A stretch of DNA of 64,000 bases from Prevotella sp. P3-122 (GTDB lineage: Bacteria > Bacteroidota > Bacteroidia > Bacteroidales > Bacteroidaceae): NCBI RefSeq assembly GCF_002251365.1, contig NZ_NPJH01000079.1:124001-188000 (forward strand), written 5' to 3'. Shown piece after piece: positions 17,501 through 27,344 of this stretch (its first letter is position 1; the number at the start of each line of letters is the position of its first letter). The translations under genes were made by a program, and so were the position numbers. A model generated the notes under the pieces. That model had not been told where the DNA came from and ran no database searches. It saw nothing but the letters and a program-made list of their open reading frames with translations.

Positions 17501-20500
17501 TCAGCGTACGACTTTCTTGCCATTCACGATATAGATGCCGCGCGGGAGCCCATTTAAGGTTGTCGAGGATTGGGCTTTTACTTGCTGGCCAGCCAGATTG
17601 TAGATTGCCTTGGAGTTGGGGCGGTTTTCTGTCTGCACGGCCTGTATAGCCACGACAGATGGCAGTTCTGTAAGGATGGATGGCTGCTTGGTGGAGCGTC
17701 TTGAGATGAGGTATGCTTTGTGTGCCGGGTTCTTGAATACAGCTCCGTCTGTTGCAGTCCAGTTCCATTCCATCTGGTGGTTTTCGTTCTCACATAAAGT
17801 GTAGTAGAAAGTGCCGCCGTGGGTCAGTTGGTCCTCGTCGGAGCCTCGGAGCTGGTTTCTGGAGTCGAGGCTGTTCTTCTTCGTGGTGGGTAGCATGGTA
17901 TATCTCCCTGGTTGAGCACCAAGTACAACGGCTTGTCCTGCGGGCAACACGGTACCTGGAGCCGTGAAGTGCTGGCTGACGGCAAAGTCTTGGGTTGTCT
18001 CGCGGAATGTGTAGGCCTCCATGCCTTCGGGCAGCAGGAAGCTCTGGTCGCTATAGTAGAAGGTGGTGTAGCCCGACTGTGGTATCTCCACAGTGACAAA
18101 CGGCTGTCGGTATTTTATTTCGAAGCCTTGGAAATTGACCCATTGTGTGCTGCTGGAGATTGTTGCGGACAGCGTCATTTGGTGATTGTCCACGACCGCA
18201 TCTTTCAGTACTGTCTGTGCCAGGTCGCTGGTTAGCGTCTGTGCCGCACCGGCAGTCGTCTCGGCGGCTGTCATCATCACCTCGTTGTCTGCCACCGTCT
18301 GCCACTCAACCACCGTTCCCGTCACGGTGTTCGTGGCCTCGGCAGTCACAACAGGCACTTTGTCTGCATTGTCGTTGCGATAGAATGCGTGTAACACGAT
18401 GTCGTAGATGCCCAGCGGCAGGTCGGTTTGCGTTTGTGTGAGGGTAAAGGGCTTGTGGAACATCTCGATGTTTCCGTCCTTAATGGTGGTTGAAGCAGTT
18501 GTCCAGTCGGTCGTGGTCGCATTTCCAAGCATGTCAGCGTTGTCGAACAGGCAGGATGCGTCTATGCTGCTCGTGAGACCTTCCGCTACGGCCAGAACCA
18601 GTTTGCGAGCGGCCGCACGCAGTTCTGCCACCGTTGCATCGGCATTCAGATAGACTTGGGCCGCAGCCTGAATGTTAGCAGCATAAGCCTCTTCTTTTCT
18701 TGAGTCGGCAATAGCTTGGCGGAGGGCAAACAGCTTCTGTCGTTCCTTGTATTTGGCGTATGACTGGGAGGAAATCTCTTTCGGCGCGATAAAAGCCCAG
18801 CGCGTGAAACCACGTCCGTGGCGCGTGGTCAGGGGACCACCATAGGCATAGGACACGTCGAGATAGTCCTTTTGTGCATTTGATATCAAGGCATACGTGC
18901 TTCCGGCGGCTGTGGATGTCTCTTGCCACGTGAATGTGGCTTCCTCAGCCGAACGGTCGCTCCAAACGTTGCAGGCATCCGGGAGGCATCCGATGTATGC
19001 GTTGGCCTTGTCCGCCATCGAGAGTCTGACTTTGTCTCCAGCCAATTTCGTTACTTTTACTCGGAATCGGTTGTCCAGACTGCGGTCGCCTTTTGCCAGA
19101 CGCTGTGCCACCGATTGGGTGTTCCAGCTCATTCCGTAAGTGACGAAGGCGTCGGCATCCACGTTGTAGAGGTAGAGGACTTCTGCAGAGCTGATTTCCG
19201 CTATAGTCTTGGATGGCAGTACAGGCTCGGGCCATGCATTCTCATCGCCGTGTGAAGAGGTCTCGCCCATCACGGACTGGAGTTCTGCGGGACTTAGCGC
19301 ATAGTTGTAGATGCGCAGGTCGTCAATTCGTCCATCCATCGGTGGTACGCTCGCGTCTTGTCCACGACCGATGTAGTTGCACACGGGCCGGATGTCAGCA
19401 AGCCCGACAGATGGCGCCGCGCCAGTTCCACTCGGCTCACCATCGAGATAGACCTTTGTCATGCCCTCGCCGATGGTCACGGCTACATGATGCCAGCCTT
19501 CGGGCAGCTTTCCGCCGCTGATGGTCTGCACATGCTCGCCGTCCTGTACCGTCAGCACGATGTTTCCCCCTTGGTTCAGGAAGAGTACGGCCTGGCGCGT
19601 GTCGTTGGCAGCGAAGTCAAAGAGGCGGCTGTTCTCGGCCAAGCGGCCTGGGTTATACACCCATGCAGCGATGGTGGCTTGTGCCAGACATAGGGCAGCG
19701 GGCGGGATGCGAATATCGCTTGCCGAGCTGCCATCGTACTTCGCCACCAGTCCACGCTGTCCGCTCAGGGCCGCCTCCACAGGTTCCGATTTGTCGGAGC
19801 GGTTCTGGGAGTAGTCCACGCTTTGCAGGGCATAGTAGTAGATGGTGTTCTGGCGGCAGTCGCTGTCGGTGAAACGATTATCCATGACTTGTCGTCCGAT
19901 GACGTCGTATTCAATTGTTCCCGCTGCGTTCTTTTCACCACGGAGCACCATATACCCATTGAAGTCCTTGTCCTGAGTGTTGGCTTCCCAGCTGAGTTCG
20001 ATGGTGCTTATGCCCGGTGTGGCTTTCAGTCCCGACGGAACGGTGGGAGCCACACGTTCGCAGGGCGCATCGATGGGTAGGAGTTTCCACAGCTGGTGGT
20101 CGTCGGTAGCCTCGGTGCACAGGCGCACGGTGGCGTTGTTGAATGAACTTCCGCCAGCCACCTCAAGATAGAGTCCCGACTGGTAGTTGCGAATCTTGTA
20201 GTAACCGTCGCTGGCATACTCAAAGGTCCAGCGCTGGTTCTCTGCCTTTGTCACGGGATAGACGCTCACCGTGGCACCGGGTTTCACCTGAAAGCCCGCA
20301 GTCTCGAGGTTCATGTTCGCATTGCGCAGGCTGTGGATATAGAACCCCGTGAGGTCGCCTCCATTGTCCTTTAGGGCTTCCAGCGTCCATTGCTGGTAGG
20401 CATAGTCCTTGTCTTCGTACTGGCCTACGGTTGCCGAATTAGCTGTGGAGCCTGACAGAATTGTCAGCACCTTCTGACTTTTCTTGTTGACGATGATGTA

Positions 20501-21655
20501 GTTGCTGCCTGTCAGCGGACAGAGAGGCACGTCCTCACCTTGGCATATCTGTATGCTGCGCTCTGCACTTTGCTGGTACTTGTCGCCAAAACGGTAGCCA
20601 CCGGGCAGGGAGACGGGGTAGGTGTAAGCGGGGCCATAGCCATCGAAATACACTGCTTTGTCTGTACTTACCAGTTCATAGGTGCATGGTGAGGCCTGTC
20701 GCTCGCTGGCGCCTGCAAATGCCTTGATGCGGCCGTCGGGCATCCTGTAGACAGCAGCCCCAGTCCATGCAGCGCGATTCTCGCCATAGCCCAGGCGCAT
20801 ACCGCCAGGGCTGGTGGCCAGACAGAAGTCACCTCGTGTAGGTCCAACCGTTCCCCACCAGATGCCATTCTCCAAACCGTATTGTGCGCCCACGATGCCT
20901 TCCATCACGTTGTGCAGCTCGTCGTTCGTAGCCACGTTGCCGTCGGCTTTCACCGCAGTATAGAAATCGGCATAGTGGTCGAAATCACCGGCCAGCTGGT
21001 GCGTATTCCCTTCATCGACGTATGGCTTCATGTGCTGATACCATTCCATGGCGCCATCGTTGTTGCAGGTGTTGCCGGCGCAAATGCGTATGCCGGCAAG
21101 CTCGGGATCTTCCTTCAGCAGTTTGGCCACAGCCTTGAAGTCGTCCTTCGTTCCTTGATTGCTGGCCGTCACATCCGGCTCGTTGAAGGGAGCGATAGAG
21201 ACCACGTTCAGTCCGTAGTCTTGCACATATTTCACCGTTGCCTTGATGACCTTGTACCACTGTTCGGGGTGGTGGGTGAAGATGTCCACGTTAATGTCTA
21301 CGGGGTCGCTGTTGAGTAGAATGCCCGTGGGCTTGCTCAGTGCGATATGCTGCAATCGCGACTGCAAAAACTTCTGCTGCCGGGCAGACAATGTGCCATC
21401 AGCATTCACAGGGTCCATCACCTGGAAGGAGACCCGGCCGTAGGTGAGACGGTCGGCACCGATGAAATTGATGCCACGCAACACGTTACCCTCGTCATCC
21501 CAGGCTGTGTCCATGCCCCACTTGATGGGTGTCGGCTGTCCAGTATCAGTGACGCAGAACGGCACTTTCACGATGTTGCTGCACAACTGCTGAGCTGACA
21601 TCCTGCAACACAGCAGGAGGAGAATCATGAAGACCAGAGATTTATGGTATTTCAT
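17501..21655 (-). CDS. Large secreted GH30-like multidomain protein
   Basis: I chose the ATG at 21655 (1384 residues) because a promoter -7 element covers the earlier TTG, and MKYHKSLVFMILLLLCC begins a signal peptide. Residues about 30-400 resemble a clan GH-A TIM barrel: VVSIAPFNEPD gives candidate acid/base Glu159, and HNVMEGIVGAQYG gives candidate nucleophile Glu252. Then come a ricin-B-like lectin domain (about 405-560), a fibronectin-III-like domain (about 565-655), a LamG-like domain (about 660-820), further beta and helical segments, and a C-terminal IYNLAGQQVKAQ...GIYIVNGKKVVR tail of type IX sorting kind. It is probably a secreted polysaccharide hydrolase. Substrate unknown; GH30 is a family-level guess. 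Confidence 0.78.
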   Translation of the reverse strand: MKYHKSLVFMILLLLCCRMSAQQLCSNIVKVPFCVTDTGQPTPIKWGMDTAWDDEGNVLRGINFIGADRLTYGRVSFQVMDPVNADGTLSARQQKFLQSRLQHIALSKPTGILLNSDPVDINVDIFTHHPEQWYKVIKATVKYVQDYGLNVVSIAPFNEPDVTASNQGTKDDFKAVAKLLKEDPELAGIRICAGNTCNNDGAMEWYQHMKPYVDEGNTHQLAGDFDHYADFYTAVKADGNVATNDELHNVMEGIVGAQYGLENGIWWGTVGPTRGDFCLATSPGGMRLGYGENRAAWTGAAVYRMPDGRIKAFAGASERQASPCTYELVSTDKAVYFDGYGPAYTYPVSLPGGYRFGDKYQQSAERSIQICQGEDVPLCPLTGSNYIIVNKKSQKVLTILSGSTANSATVGQYEDKDYAYQQWTLEALKDNGGDLTGFYIHSLRNANMNLETAGFQVKPGATVSVYPVTKAENQRWTFEYASDGYYKIRNYQSGLYLEVAGGSSFNNATVRLCTEATDDHQLWKLLPIDAPCERVAPTVPSGLKATPGISTIELSWEANTQDKDFNGYMVLRGEKNAAGTIEYDVIGRQVMDNRFTDSDCRQNTIYYYALQSVDYSQNRSDKSEPVEAALSGQRGLVAKYDGSSASDIRIPPAALCLAQATIAAWVYNPGRLAENSRLFDFAANDTRQAVLFLNQGGNIVLTVQDGEHVQTISGGKLPEGWHHVAVTIGEGMTKVYLDGEPSGTGAAPSVGLADIRPVCNYIGRGQDASVPPMDGRIDDLRIYNYALSPAELQSVMGETSSHGDENAWPEPVLPSKTIAEISSAEVLYLYNVDADAFVTYGMSWNTQSVAQRLAKGDRSLDNRFRVKVTKLAGDKVRLSMADKANAYIGCLPDACNVWSDRSAEEATFTWQETSTAAGSTYALISNAQKDYLDVSYAYGGPLTTRHGRGFTRWAFIAPKEISSQSYAKYKERQKLFALRQAIADSRKEEAYAANIQAAAQVYLNADATVAELRAAARKLVLAVAEGLTSSIDASCLFDNADMLGNATTTDWTTASTTIKDGNIEMFHKPFTLTQTQTDLPLGIYDIVLHAFYRNDNADKVPVVTAEATNTVTGTVVEWQTVADNEVMMTAAETTAGAAQTLTSDLAQTVLKDAVVDNHQMTLSATISSSTQWVNFQGFEIKYRQPFVTVEIPQSGYTTFYYSDQSFLLPEGMEAYTFRETTQDFAVSQHFTAPGTVLPAGQAVVLGAQPGRYTMLPTTKKNSLDSRNQLRGSDEDQLTHGGTFYYTLCENENHQMEWNWTATDGAVFKNPAHKAYLISRRSTKQPSILTELPSVVAIQAVQTENRPNSKAIYNLAGQQVKAQSSTTLNGLPRGIYIVNGKKVVR

Positions 21656-21688
21656 ATGGTATGTGAATTTTTTGGGTTTATAAAGTAA

Positions 21689-21696
21689 CAAAGATA
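21689..21696 (-). promoter_or_regulatory. Bacteroidota -7 element for the GH30-like gene
   Basis: The minus strand reads TATCTTTG, an exact TAnnTTTG match, 33 bases upstream of the chosen ATG. It overlaps the alternative TTG start and therefore argues against that start. Confidence 0.6.
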
Positions 21697-21813
21697 TTAA
21701 AAAAATCCAAGTTCATGTGAAAAGGAAGGACTATATTAAAATAGTTTAACAAATCCACTCTTCGGATTTGACTTTGCAAGGGTGGTGCAAGGCGAACAAA
21801 GAAAGCAGCGAGG

Positions 21814-21906
21814 GCAGAGTCAAGTTTACTTGAACTATGCCGAGTCGCGTTCGAGGTCGATGAATGTCAGTGCAGAGCCGAGCTCGCTCGAGCTATGCTG
21901 AGCTGC
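21814..21906. repeat. Pair of 35-bp repeats differing only by transitions
   Basis: Copies at 21814-21848 and 21872-21906 differ at ten positions, all transitions. Each contains a small hairpin (TCAAGTTTACTTGA in the first, CGAGCTCGCTCG in the second). The gap 21697-22409 has no credible gene; it holds only this repeat, the palindromes at 22059 and the dispersed repeat at 22277. Confidence 0.6.
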
Positions 21907-22058
21907 AGCCCACACTCGCCATTGCATCTCAAATGCGACGGCAAAGTCGCACCAAGTTATTGAGCTGTGCAATACCTTTTATTATTCCTGAAATATATTA
22001 TTAAATGAAGTGGGTGAAACCGTTTGTCATAGGAGATGAATACGTTTGCATCCCTGAT

Positions 22059-22119
22059 AAGGTTAATAACCTTACGGCTGAAAGGTTAATAACCTTACGC
22101 CCGAAAGGTTATTAACCTT
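22059..22119. repeat. Three palindromic 15-mers at 23-bp spacing
   Basis: AAGGTTAATAACCTT occurs at 22059-22073 and 22082-22096, and its reverse form AAGGTTATTAACCTT at 22105-22119, each exactly 23 bases after the previous one. This could be a binding-site cluster or a REP-like array. Confidence 0.75.
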
Positions 22120-22276
22120 ATCGGCAATGATATATATATGCATCGACCACGCAACAATATATTGTCACTCGAGATATAGCATGAACCGCAAATATGAATA
22201 CGCCACAGACAAGACTTATAACCTTAGCGGCAATGAAGGTAACAAATACAGAGCACACTGCTATAAATGGTAATCA

Positions 22277-22362
22277 ATCGATCAGTCCTATTCCGGATAA
22301 GAGAAAAGGGAGGAAAGACTCACCATACGGGTCACTGTAGCCCCCAGGATATTTCTGCCGAA
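22277..22362 (+). repeat. Dispersed 86-bp intergenic repeat, copy A
   Basis: This segment matches 41179-41263 with about 11 mismatches and one gap. It begins ATCGATCAGTCCTATTCCGG and contains GGAGGAAAGACTCACCA and GTAGCCCCCAG. No start, stop or frame is conserved, so it is probably a non-coding element. Confidence 0.8.
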
Positions 22363-22409
22363 TCCAATTTGCAGCAGTCTACAAGAACAAACAACCCAGA
22401 AAAAACAAC

Positions 22410-22451
22410 GTTAAGGCGAGGGAATAGCGGCCGCTATTCCCTCGCCTTAAC
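22410..22451 (-). terminator. Terminator of ssrA
   Basis: A perfect 42-bp palindrome (arms GTTAAGGCGAGGGAATAGC and complement) lies 12 bases beyond the tmRNA 3' end. On the minus strand it is followed by a TTTTTT run. Confidence 0.9.
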
Positions 22452-22463
22452 ATTAGAAGTAGG

Positions 22464-22860
22464 TGGAGCTGGTGGGATTCGAACCCACGTCCGCACAAGG
22501 AAACCATACGCTTTCTACATGCTTATTCCGGACAATGTTTTCGGGCATCAGCAAGAACCGGACTACCAACCAATGCCTTATCCCCTAAAATTTCACCTGC
22601 ACACTGGGGCTTATACAGGCTATTTCCGATTTTCCTGCACCGCTTGACCCTCCGATTCGGAACAACATCATTGGAGCGATGTCTCGTCCTGTCACCTGGT
22701 GACGGGATAAAGCCAGTAATCTACTGTACTTCGATTAGGCAGCGAGAGCGTAGTTGTTTTCGCCAATTAAATTTCTGTCCACTTCGTTTATGGAGATAGC
22801 AGACGAGGCTCCGCATGCTTACGTACCATTTCATCTCGCCGTCAAATCCATGTCAACCCC
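22464..22860 (-). ncRNA. ssrA: tmRNA (transfer-messenger RNA)
   Basis: The 5' end (minus strand, from 22860) reads GGGGTTGACATGGATTTGAC and its first seven bases pair with CAGCTCC near the 3' end, giving a tRNA-like acceptor stem. The T-arm GGGTTCGAATCCC is present. The tag reading frame at 22735-22764 encodes GENNYALAA followed by TAA, the tag known from Porphyromonas and Prevotella relatives. tmRNA with SmpB rescues stalled ribosomes and tags the nascent peptide for proteolysis. The terminal CCA is not fully encoded (ACCT), so CCA addition or trimming is expected. Pseudoknot boundaries were not modelled. Confidence 0.96.
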
Positions 22861-22881
22861 AAGAATACGTGATACGTGCTG

Positions 22882-22889
22882 CAAAGATA
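22882..22889 (-). promoter_or_regulatory. Bacteroidota -7 element for ssrA
   Basis: The minus strand reads TATCTTTG 21 bases upstream of the tmRNA 5' end, with a TTTTG 23 bases further up. The gap to the mature 5' end fits a precursor processed by RNase P. Confidence 0.6.
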
Positions 22890-22953
22890 CAACAAAAAAC
22901 TGACATCGAGAGCAAAACCGCACAAAAAACTTTTGCCGTCACGTTTTTTTTAT

Positions 22954-22961
22954 TACTTTTG
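22954..22961 (+). promoter_or_regulatory. Bacteroidota promoter for the CotH gene
   Basis: TACTTTTG at 22954 is preceded by TTTG at 22932-22935 with an 18-base spacer. It lies 30 bases before the ATG at 22992 and is back to back with the ssrA promoter. Confidence 0.7.
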
Positions 22962-22991
22962 CAGCATAATACACCTAATAACAAAAGCTTT

Positions 22992-25900
22992 ATGAACCGA
23001 CAGTACCTTATTGCATCAGCTCTGACTGCAATTTTAATGTATACCAGTGAGGTCTCTGCCCAAGACAGCTGGATAGACATAACAGATGATTTTGTTGTTA
23101 ATCCGCGCTTCGACGGCAATGACATATCGACCGGCTGGCTTGGCACGGCCTTTGGTTCCGCCAATCCGAAAGAGAATGCGGAACACTATCAGAAGAACTT
23201 CAACACCTATCAGGTTATTACAGGCGTGGTACCGGGCAAGTACCGCGTATCGGTAAACGCCTTCTACCGCTGCGGAAGCTCCGCCAACGACTACAACACA
23301 TACACCTCGGGCAACTATGCTGACTATCAGTATGCAAAACTATATGCCACATCTTCTGTTGACGACCAATCGGCAGGCATCGCCTTGGCATCAAGCGCGG
23401 CCTTGGAGAACAGTCTCGGTGGCGCGGTGAGCAACGTTGGCACAAAGAGGCTATACATCCCGAACAACATGGAAGCTGCCGACTATTGGTTCAATGCCGG
23501 GTACTACCAGAACTCGGTAGAGGTAGAAGTGGGTAGCGACGGGCAGCTTACCATCGGCATAAAGAAAGACATCATTATCGGGGGAGACTGGACATGTCTG
23601 GACAACTGGAAACTGGAATACTGGGGTGTTCGAACATATGTTAGCGAGATTGTATTTCCAGAACAGGAAATGACAATACAACTGGGCGAGACACGCAAGC
23701 TGACAGCCACCATACAACCATCTAACGCCACAACCAAGAAGCTCTCATGGTCGTCATCAGACACAGGCATCGTCACCGTTGACGAACAAGGCAACATCCT
23801 CGGTGTAGGTCGCGGCAAGGCAACCATCACTGCCACGGCTACCGACGGCAGTAATGTCTCGGCCTCATGCCTCGTAGAGGTTGAGGAGAACATTCCTACA
23901 GCACAGTCGCTTGTGATAAACGAGATAATGGCCTCTAACGTTGACGAGTTTGTCAGTCCTGCCTTCCAGTTTGACGGATGGATAGAGCTCTACAACCCCT
24001 CAGACAAGGGCGTTACCCTTTCTGGCCTATGGCTGAGCAACGACCCCACAAATACAAAGATGTGGAGAACGACACCTGCCAACGGTGTGCTGCCCGCCAA
24101 GGGTTATAAGGTGATATGGTTTGAGAACAGCGAGCTGTGCCCGTCGAACGCCAACATAAAGCTCGATGTTGACGGCGGTCAGGTAATCATCAGCGATGAC
24201 AACGGAACCGTCATTGCCTCGGCCTCCTACCCTGCCAGCCTGGAACGCATCAGCTTTGCGAGAACCACCGATGGCGGAGACATATGGGCCAACACCGACA
24301 AGCCCACACCAGGCAAGAGCAACAGCTCATCCACATTCGGCTCTGCACAACTAAGCGCACCAGCGGTATCAGCAGGCTCGCAGGTGTTTACGTCTACCAT
24401 GAATATTACCGTCGACATTCCGTCAGGCACAAGCCTTAGATATACCACCGACGGCACACTGCCAACAGAAACCAACGGAAAGAGCTCAAGCACAGGAGTG
24501 TTCAGCATCAGCAGCACTACCAACTTCAGGTTCCGCCTCTTCGCCGACGGCATGATGGCAAGTCCGGTAACAACCCGCTCGTATATCAAATGGGACAAGG
24601 AATTCAAGATACCTGTACTGTCCGTAGTGTCTGACCCAAGGTTCCTCTACGATGATTCACTGGGAGTATACGTACAGGGAGTAAACGGTAAGCCGGGCAA
24701 CGGACAAAGTTCGCCATGCAACTGGAACATGGACTGGGAACGGCCCGTCAACATGTCGTACATAAACGAACAGGGGCAAATGGTGTTCAACCAGGATGTA
24801 AACCTCGAGATGTGCGGAGGATGGAGCCGAGCATGGACCCCCCACTCTTTCAAACTGAAAGGTGACAAGGAACTTGGTGGCAACAAGAACCTCAGCTACC
24901 CGTTCTTCGAGGCCAAGCCATATATCAGAAACAGGACTTTACAGGTGAGAAACGGAGGCAACGACAACTCGTGCCGCTTCAAGGATGCCGCTCTGGAAAC
25001 GATAATTCAAATGTCAGGCATCGACATCGACCTGCAGAGCTACCAGCCAGTACACGAGTTCCTGAACGGTAAGTATATCGGAGTGCTAAATATGCGTGAG
25101 CCGAACAACAAACATTATGTCTATGCCAACTACGGATGGGACGACGACCTGATAGACCAGTTCGAGATGAGCCCCGACAGCGGATATGTACAGAAGGAGG
25201 GCACCATAGACAACTTCATGAAATGGTACGACCTGTCGGCAGATGCTGCCAATAACGACACCTACGAGGAGATAAAGCTCATGGTTGACATTGACGAATA
25301 TGCCAACTACATGGCGGCAATGATGTACCTTGGCGGAACAGACTGGCCACAGAACAACATTAAAGGCTTCAGACTTACCGAAAACGGTAAGTTCCGCTTC
25401 GTTTCCTTCGACCTTGACTTCGCCTTCAGCACCCCTGACCCTTTCAACACGTTCGAATGGAAAAACACCTACACCTTCAACAAGCTGTATAACGGGCTGC
25501 CACAAATAACGGCAGAGATACGCTTCGTCACCATATTCCTGAACATGCTGAAGAACACTGACTTCAGAAAGAAATTCATAGACACCTACTGCATAATGGG
25601 CGGTAGCGTGTTTGAGCCGACCAGATGCAACGAGATACTGGACAGTCTCGTAAACAAGGTGGCTCCTGAAATGGCTTTCAATGGTGAGAGTCCCTACAAT
25701 ACATATTACAGCGTGAAGGATGCCCTGGCCAACAGACAACCGACAATGACCAATGCTCTGAAAAACTATTGGCGAATGCAGATTAGCGACAAGACTGCTG
25801 TTAGCGGAAAACTCAGCAGCGACACAAAGGGGGCAAGGCTGGAACTCAACGGCATTGACATTCCTACCGGCAAATTCGACGGACAGCTGTTTACACCAAT

Positions 25901-27317
25901 GACCATCACCGCCGTAGCACCAGCCGGATACAGGTTCGCAGGATGGAAGAGCAGCCAGCAGGACATGACAACAATCGTCGAGCGCGGAAGCAAATGGACT
26001 TATTACGACAAGGGAAGCTTGGACAACACAAGCTGGACAGCAACATCCTACAGCACAAGCAGATGGAAACAGGGCAACGCCCCACTCGGCTATGGCAAGG
26101 ACAATCTGGCCACAACAATAGAATATGGCGGAAACAGCTCCAATAAATATCCGACATACTATTTCCGGCAGACCTTCAAACTTGATGCCAAACCATCAAC
26201 TTCCACAAAGGCAGTCCTCAACTTCACTGTCGACGACGGCTTCATAGTATACATCAACGGCAAGGAAGCCGGACGGTACAACATGCCTGGCGGAACCGTT
26301 GACTTCAATACGCTGAGCACCACCTACGCCCAGGGAAATCCAGACACAGGAACAATGGAGCTAAGCACCGACGCCATGGTGAAGGGCAATAACGTAATAG
26401 CCGTAGAGGTACACAACAACAACACGACAAGCTCTGACATATACTGGGATGCCGAACTGAAAGGCCTGTTCGACACCAGCAGCGGCAACTACGTTTACAA
26501 TGAGCCTACGATAACGATGCCGGATGAGGACTTTGACCTCGTGGCGTGTTACGAGCCTATGGACAACCCCATCTCTGAGGGATATACTCCCATAAGGATC
26601 AACGAGATAAGCGCAGCCAACGATATCTACGTAAACGAATATGGCAAGAAGAACGACTGGGTGGAACTCTATAACACCACCGACGAGCCTATAGACGTGG
26701 AAGGCATGTTCCTAAGCAACGATGCCAATAATCCAAGGCTCTGCATACTCTCCAAGGGTGACACAAACGCCAGCACCGTCATCCCAGCCAAGGGACACAT
26801 GGTTGTATGGTGCGACAAACTGGCTACTGCCCAAGACCTGCATACCACCTTCAAGCTGTCTGCCACAGGAGGCACCGTGGCTATCACGGCAGCAGACGGG
26901 TCATGGACTGACACCATCACCTATCCCGAACACGACGGATTCTCTACAATAGGACGATATGCCGATGGCTCACAGAGAATATATCATCTAACAACCCCAA
27001 CCATAGGCAAGGCCAATATCATGACCTCGTATGCCGAGATGCTCGAAGAACAGGTCTCTGGTATCAGAAACGAAACCGTCTCAATCGGCAACAGCATAAC
27101 ACTGAGACTGGCAGCAGGCAACTTTATAGTCAGGTCTAATGCAGAATGGGCAAGTATCGAGGTATACACTCTCGGAGGACAGAAGGTCGCAGAGACAGCT
27201 GTTGACATTACAGGAGGCATCGGCACATCTGCTGCCCCAGCCTTACCTCACGGCTGCTATATAGCCAAGGCTACAGACAGCAACGGCAAGACTGCAACCA
27301 TGAAGATTGGAAAGTAA
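22992..27317 (+). CDS. Secreted CotH-kinase family protein with lamin-tail domains
   Basis: The open frame extends upstream into ssrA, so I chose the ATG at 22992 (1441 residues), which follows the promoter and starts a signal peptide (MNRQYLIASALTAILMY). Domains in order: a carbohydrate-binding-like N-terminus (30-210), Big_2 Ig-like (about 213-300), lamin-tail domain (310-430, VINEIMASN), chitobiase-C-like (453-533, LRYTTDGTLP), CotH kinase core (540-935) with GKYIGVLNMRE and the metal-binding motif DLDFAF at 807-812, a beta-sandwich (995-1150), a second lamin-tail domain (1200-1330) and a type IX sorting-like tail (1365-1441). CotH enzymes are atypical kinases, known for spore-coat protein phosphorylation in Bacillus. 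The substrate here is unknown. Confidence 0.88.
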   Translation: MNRQYLIASALTAILMYTSEVSAQDSWIDITDDFVVNPRFDGNDISTGWLGTAFGSANPKENAEHYQKNFNTYQVITGVVPGKYRVSVNAFYRCGSSANDYNTYTSGNYADYQYAKLYATSSVDDQSAGIALASSAALENSLGGAVSNVGTKRLYIPNNMEAADYWFNAGYYQNSVEVEVGSDGQLTIGIKKDIIIGGDWTCLDNWKLEYWGVRTYVSEIVFPEQEMTIQLGETRKLTATIQPSNATTKKLSWSSSDTGIVTVDEQGNILGVGRGKATITATATDGSNVSASCLVEVEENIPTAQSLVINEIMASNVDEFVSPAFQFDGWIELYNPSDKGVTLSGLWLSNDPTNTKMWRTTPANGVLPAKGYKVIWFENSELCPSNANIKLDVDGGQVIISDDNGTVIASASYPASLERISFARTTDGGDIWANTDKPTPGKSNSSSTFGSAQLSAPAVSAGSQVFTSTMNITVDIPSGTSLRYTTDGTLPTETNGKSSSTGVFSISSTTNFRFRLFADGMMASPVTTRSYIKWDKEFKIPVLSVVSDPRFLYDDSLGVYVQGVNGKPGNGQSSPCNWNMDWERPVNMSYINEQGQMVFNQDVNLEMCGGWSRAWTPHSFKLKGDKELGGNKNLSYPFFEAKPYIRNRTLQVRNGGNDNSCRFKDAALETIIQMSGIDIDLQSYQPVHEFLNGKYIGVLNMREPNNKHYVYANYGWDDDLIDQFEMSPDSGYVQKEGTIDNFMKWYDLSADAANNDTYEEIKLMVDIDEYANYMAAMMYLGGTDWPQNNIKGFRLTENGKFRFVSFDLDFAFSTPDPFNTFEWKNTYTFNKLYNGLPQITAEIRFVTIFLNMLKNTDFRKKFIDTYCIMGGSVFEPTRCNEILDSLVNKVAPEMAFNGESPYNTYYSVKDALANRQPTMTNALKNYWRMQISDKTAVSGKLSSDTKGARLELNGIDIPTGKFDGQLFTPMTITAVAPAGYRFAGWKSSQQDMTTIVERGSKWTYYDKGSLDNTSWTATSYSTSRWKQGNAPLGYGKDNLATTIEYGGNSSNKYPTYYFRQTFKLDAKPSTSTKAVLNFTVDDGFIVYINGKEAGRYNMPGGTVDFNTLSTTYAQGNPDTGTMELSTDAMVKGNNVIAVEVHNNNTTSSDIYWDAELKGLFDTSSGNYVYNEPTITMPDEDFDLVACYEPMDNPISEGYTPIRINEISAANDIYVNEYGKKNDWVELYNTTDEPIDVEGMFLSNDANNPRLCILSKGDTNASTVIPAKGHMVVWCDKLATAQDLHTTFKLSATGGTVAITAADGSWTDTITYPEHDGFSTIGRYADGSQRIYHLTTPTIGKANIMTSYAEMLEEQVSGIRNETVSIGNSITLRLAAGNFIVRSNAEWASIEVYTLGGQKVAETAVDITGGIGTSAAPALPHGCYIAKATDSNGKTATMKIGK

Positions 27318-27344
27318 GATTTGTTAGGATGCATGTATATATTG

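Noticed and set aside
22267..22647. Open frame of 126 codons on the plus strand across 22267-22647
   Set aside because: It runs over the dispersed repeat, the ssrA terminator and antisense to the tmRNA. Those explain the sequence better.
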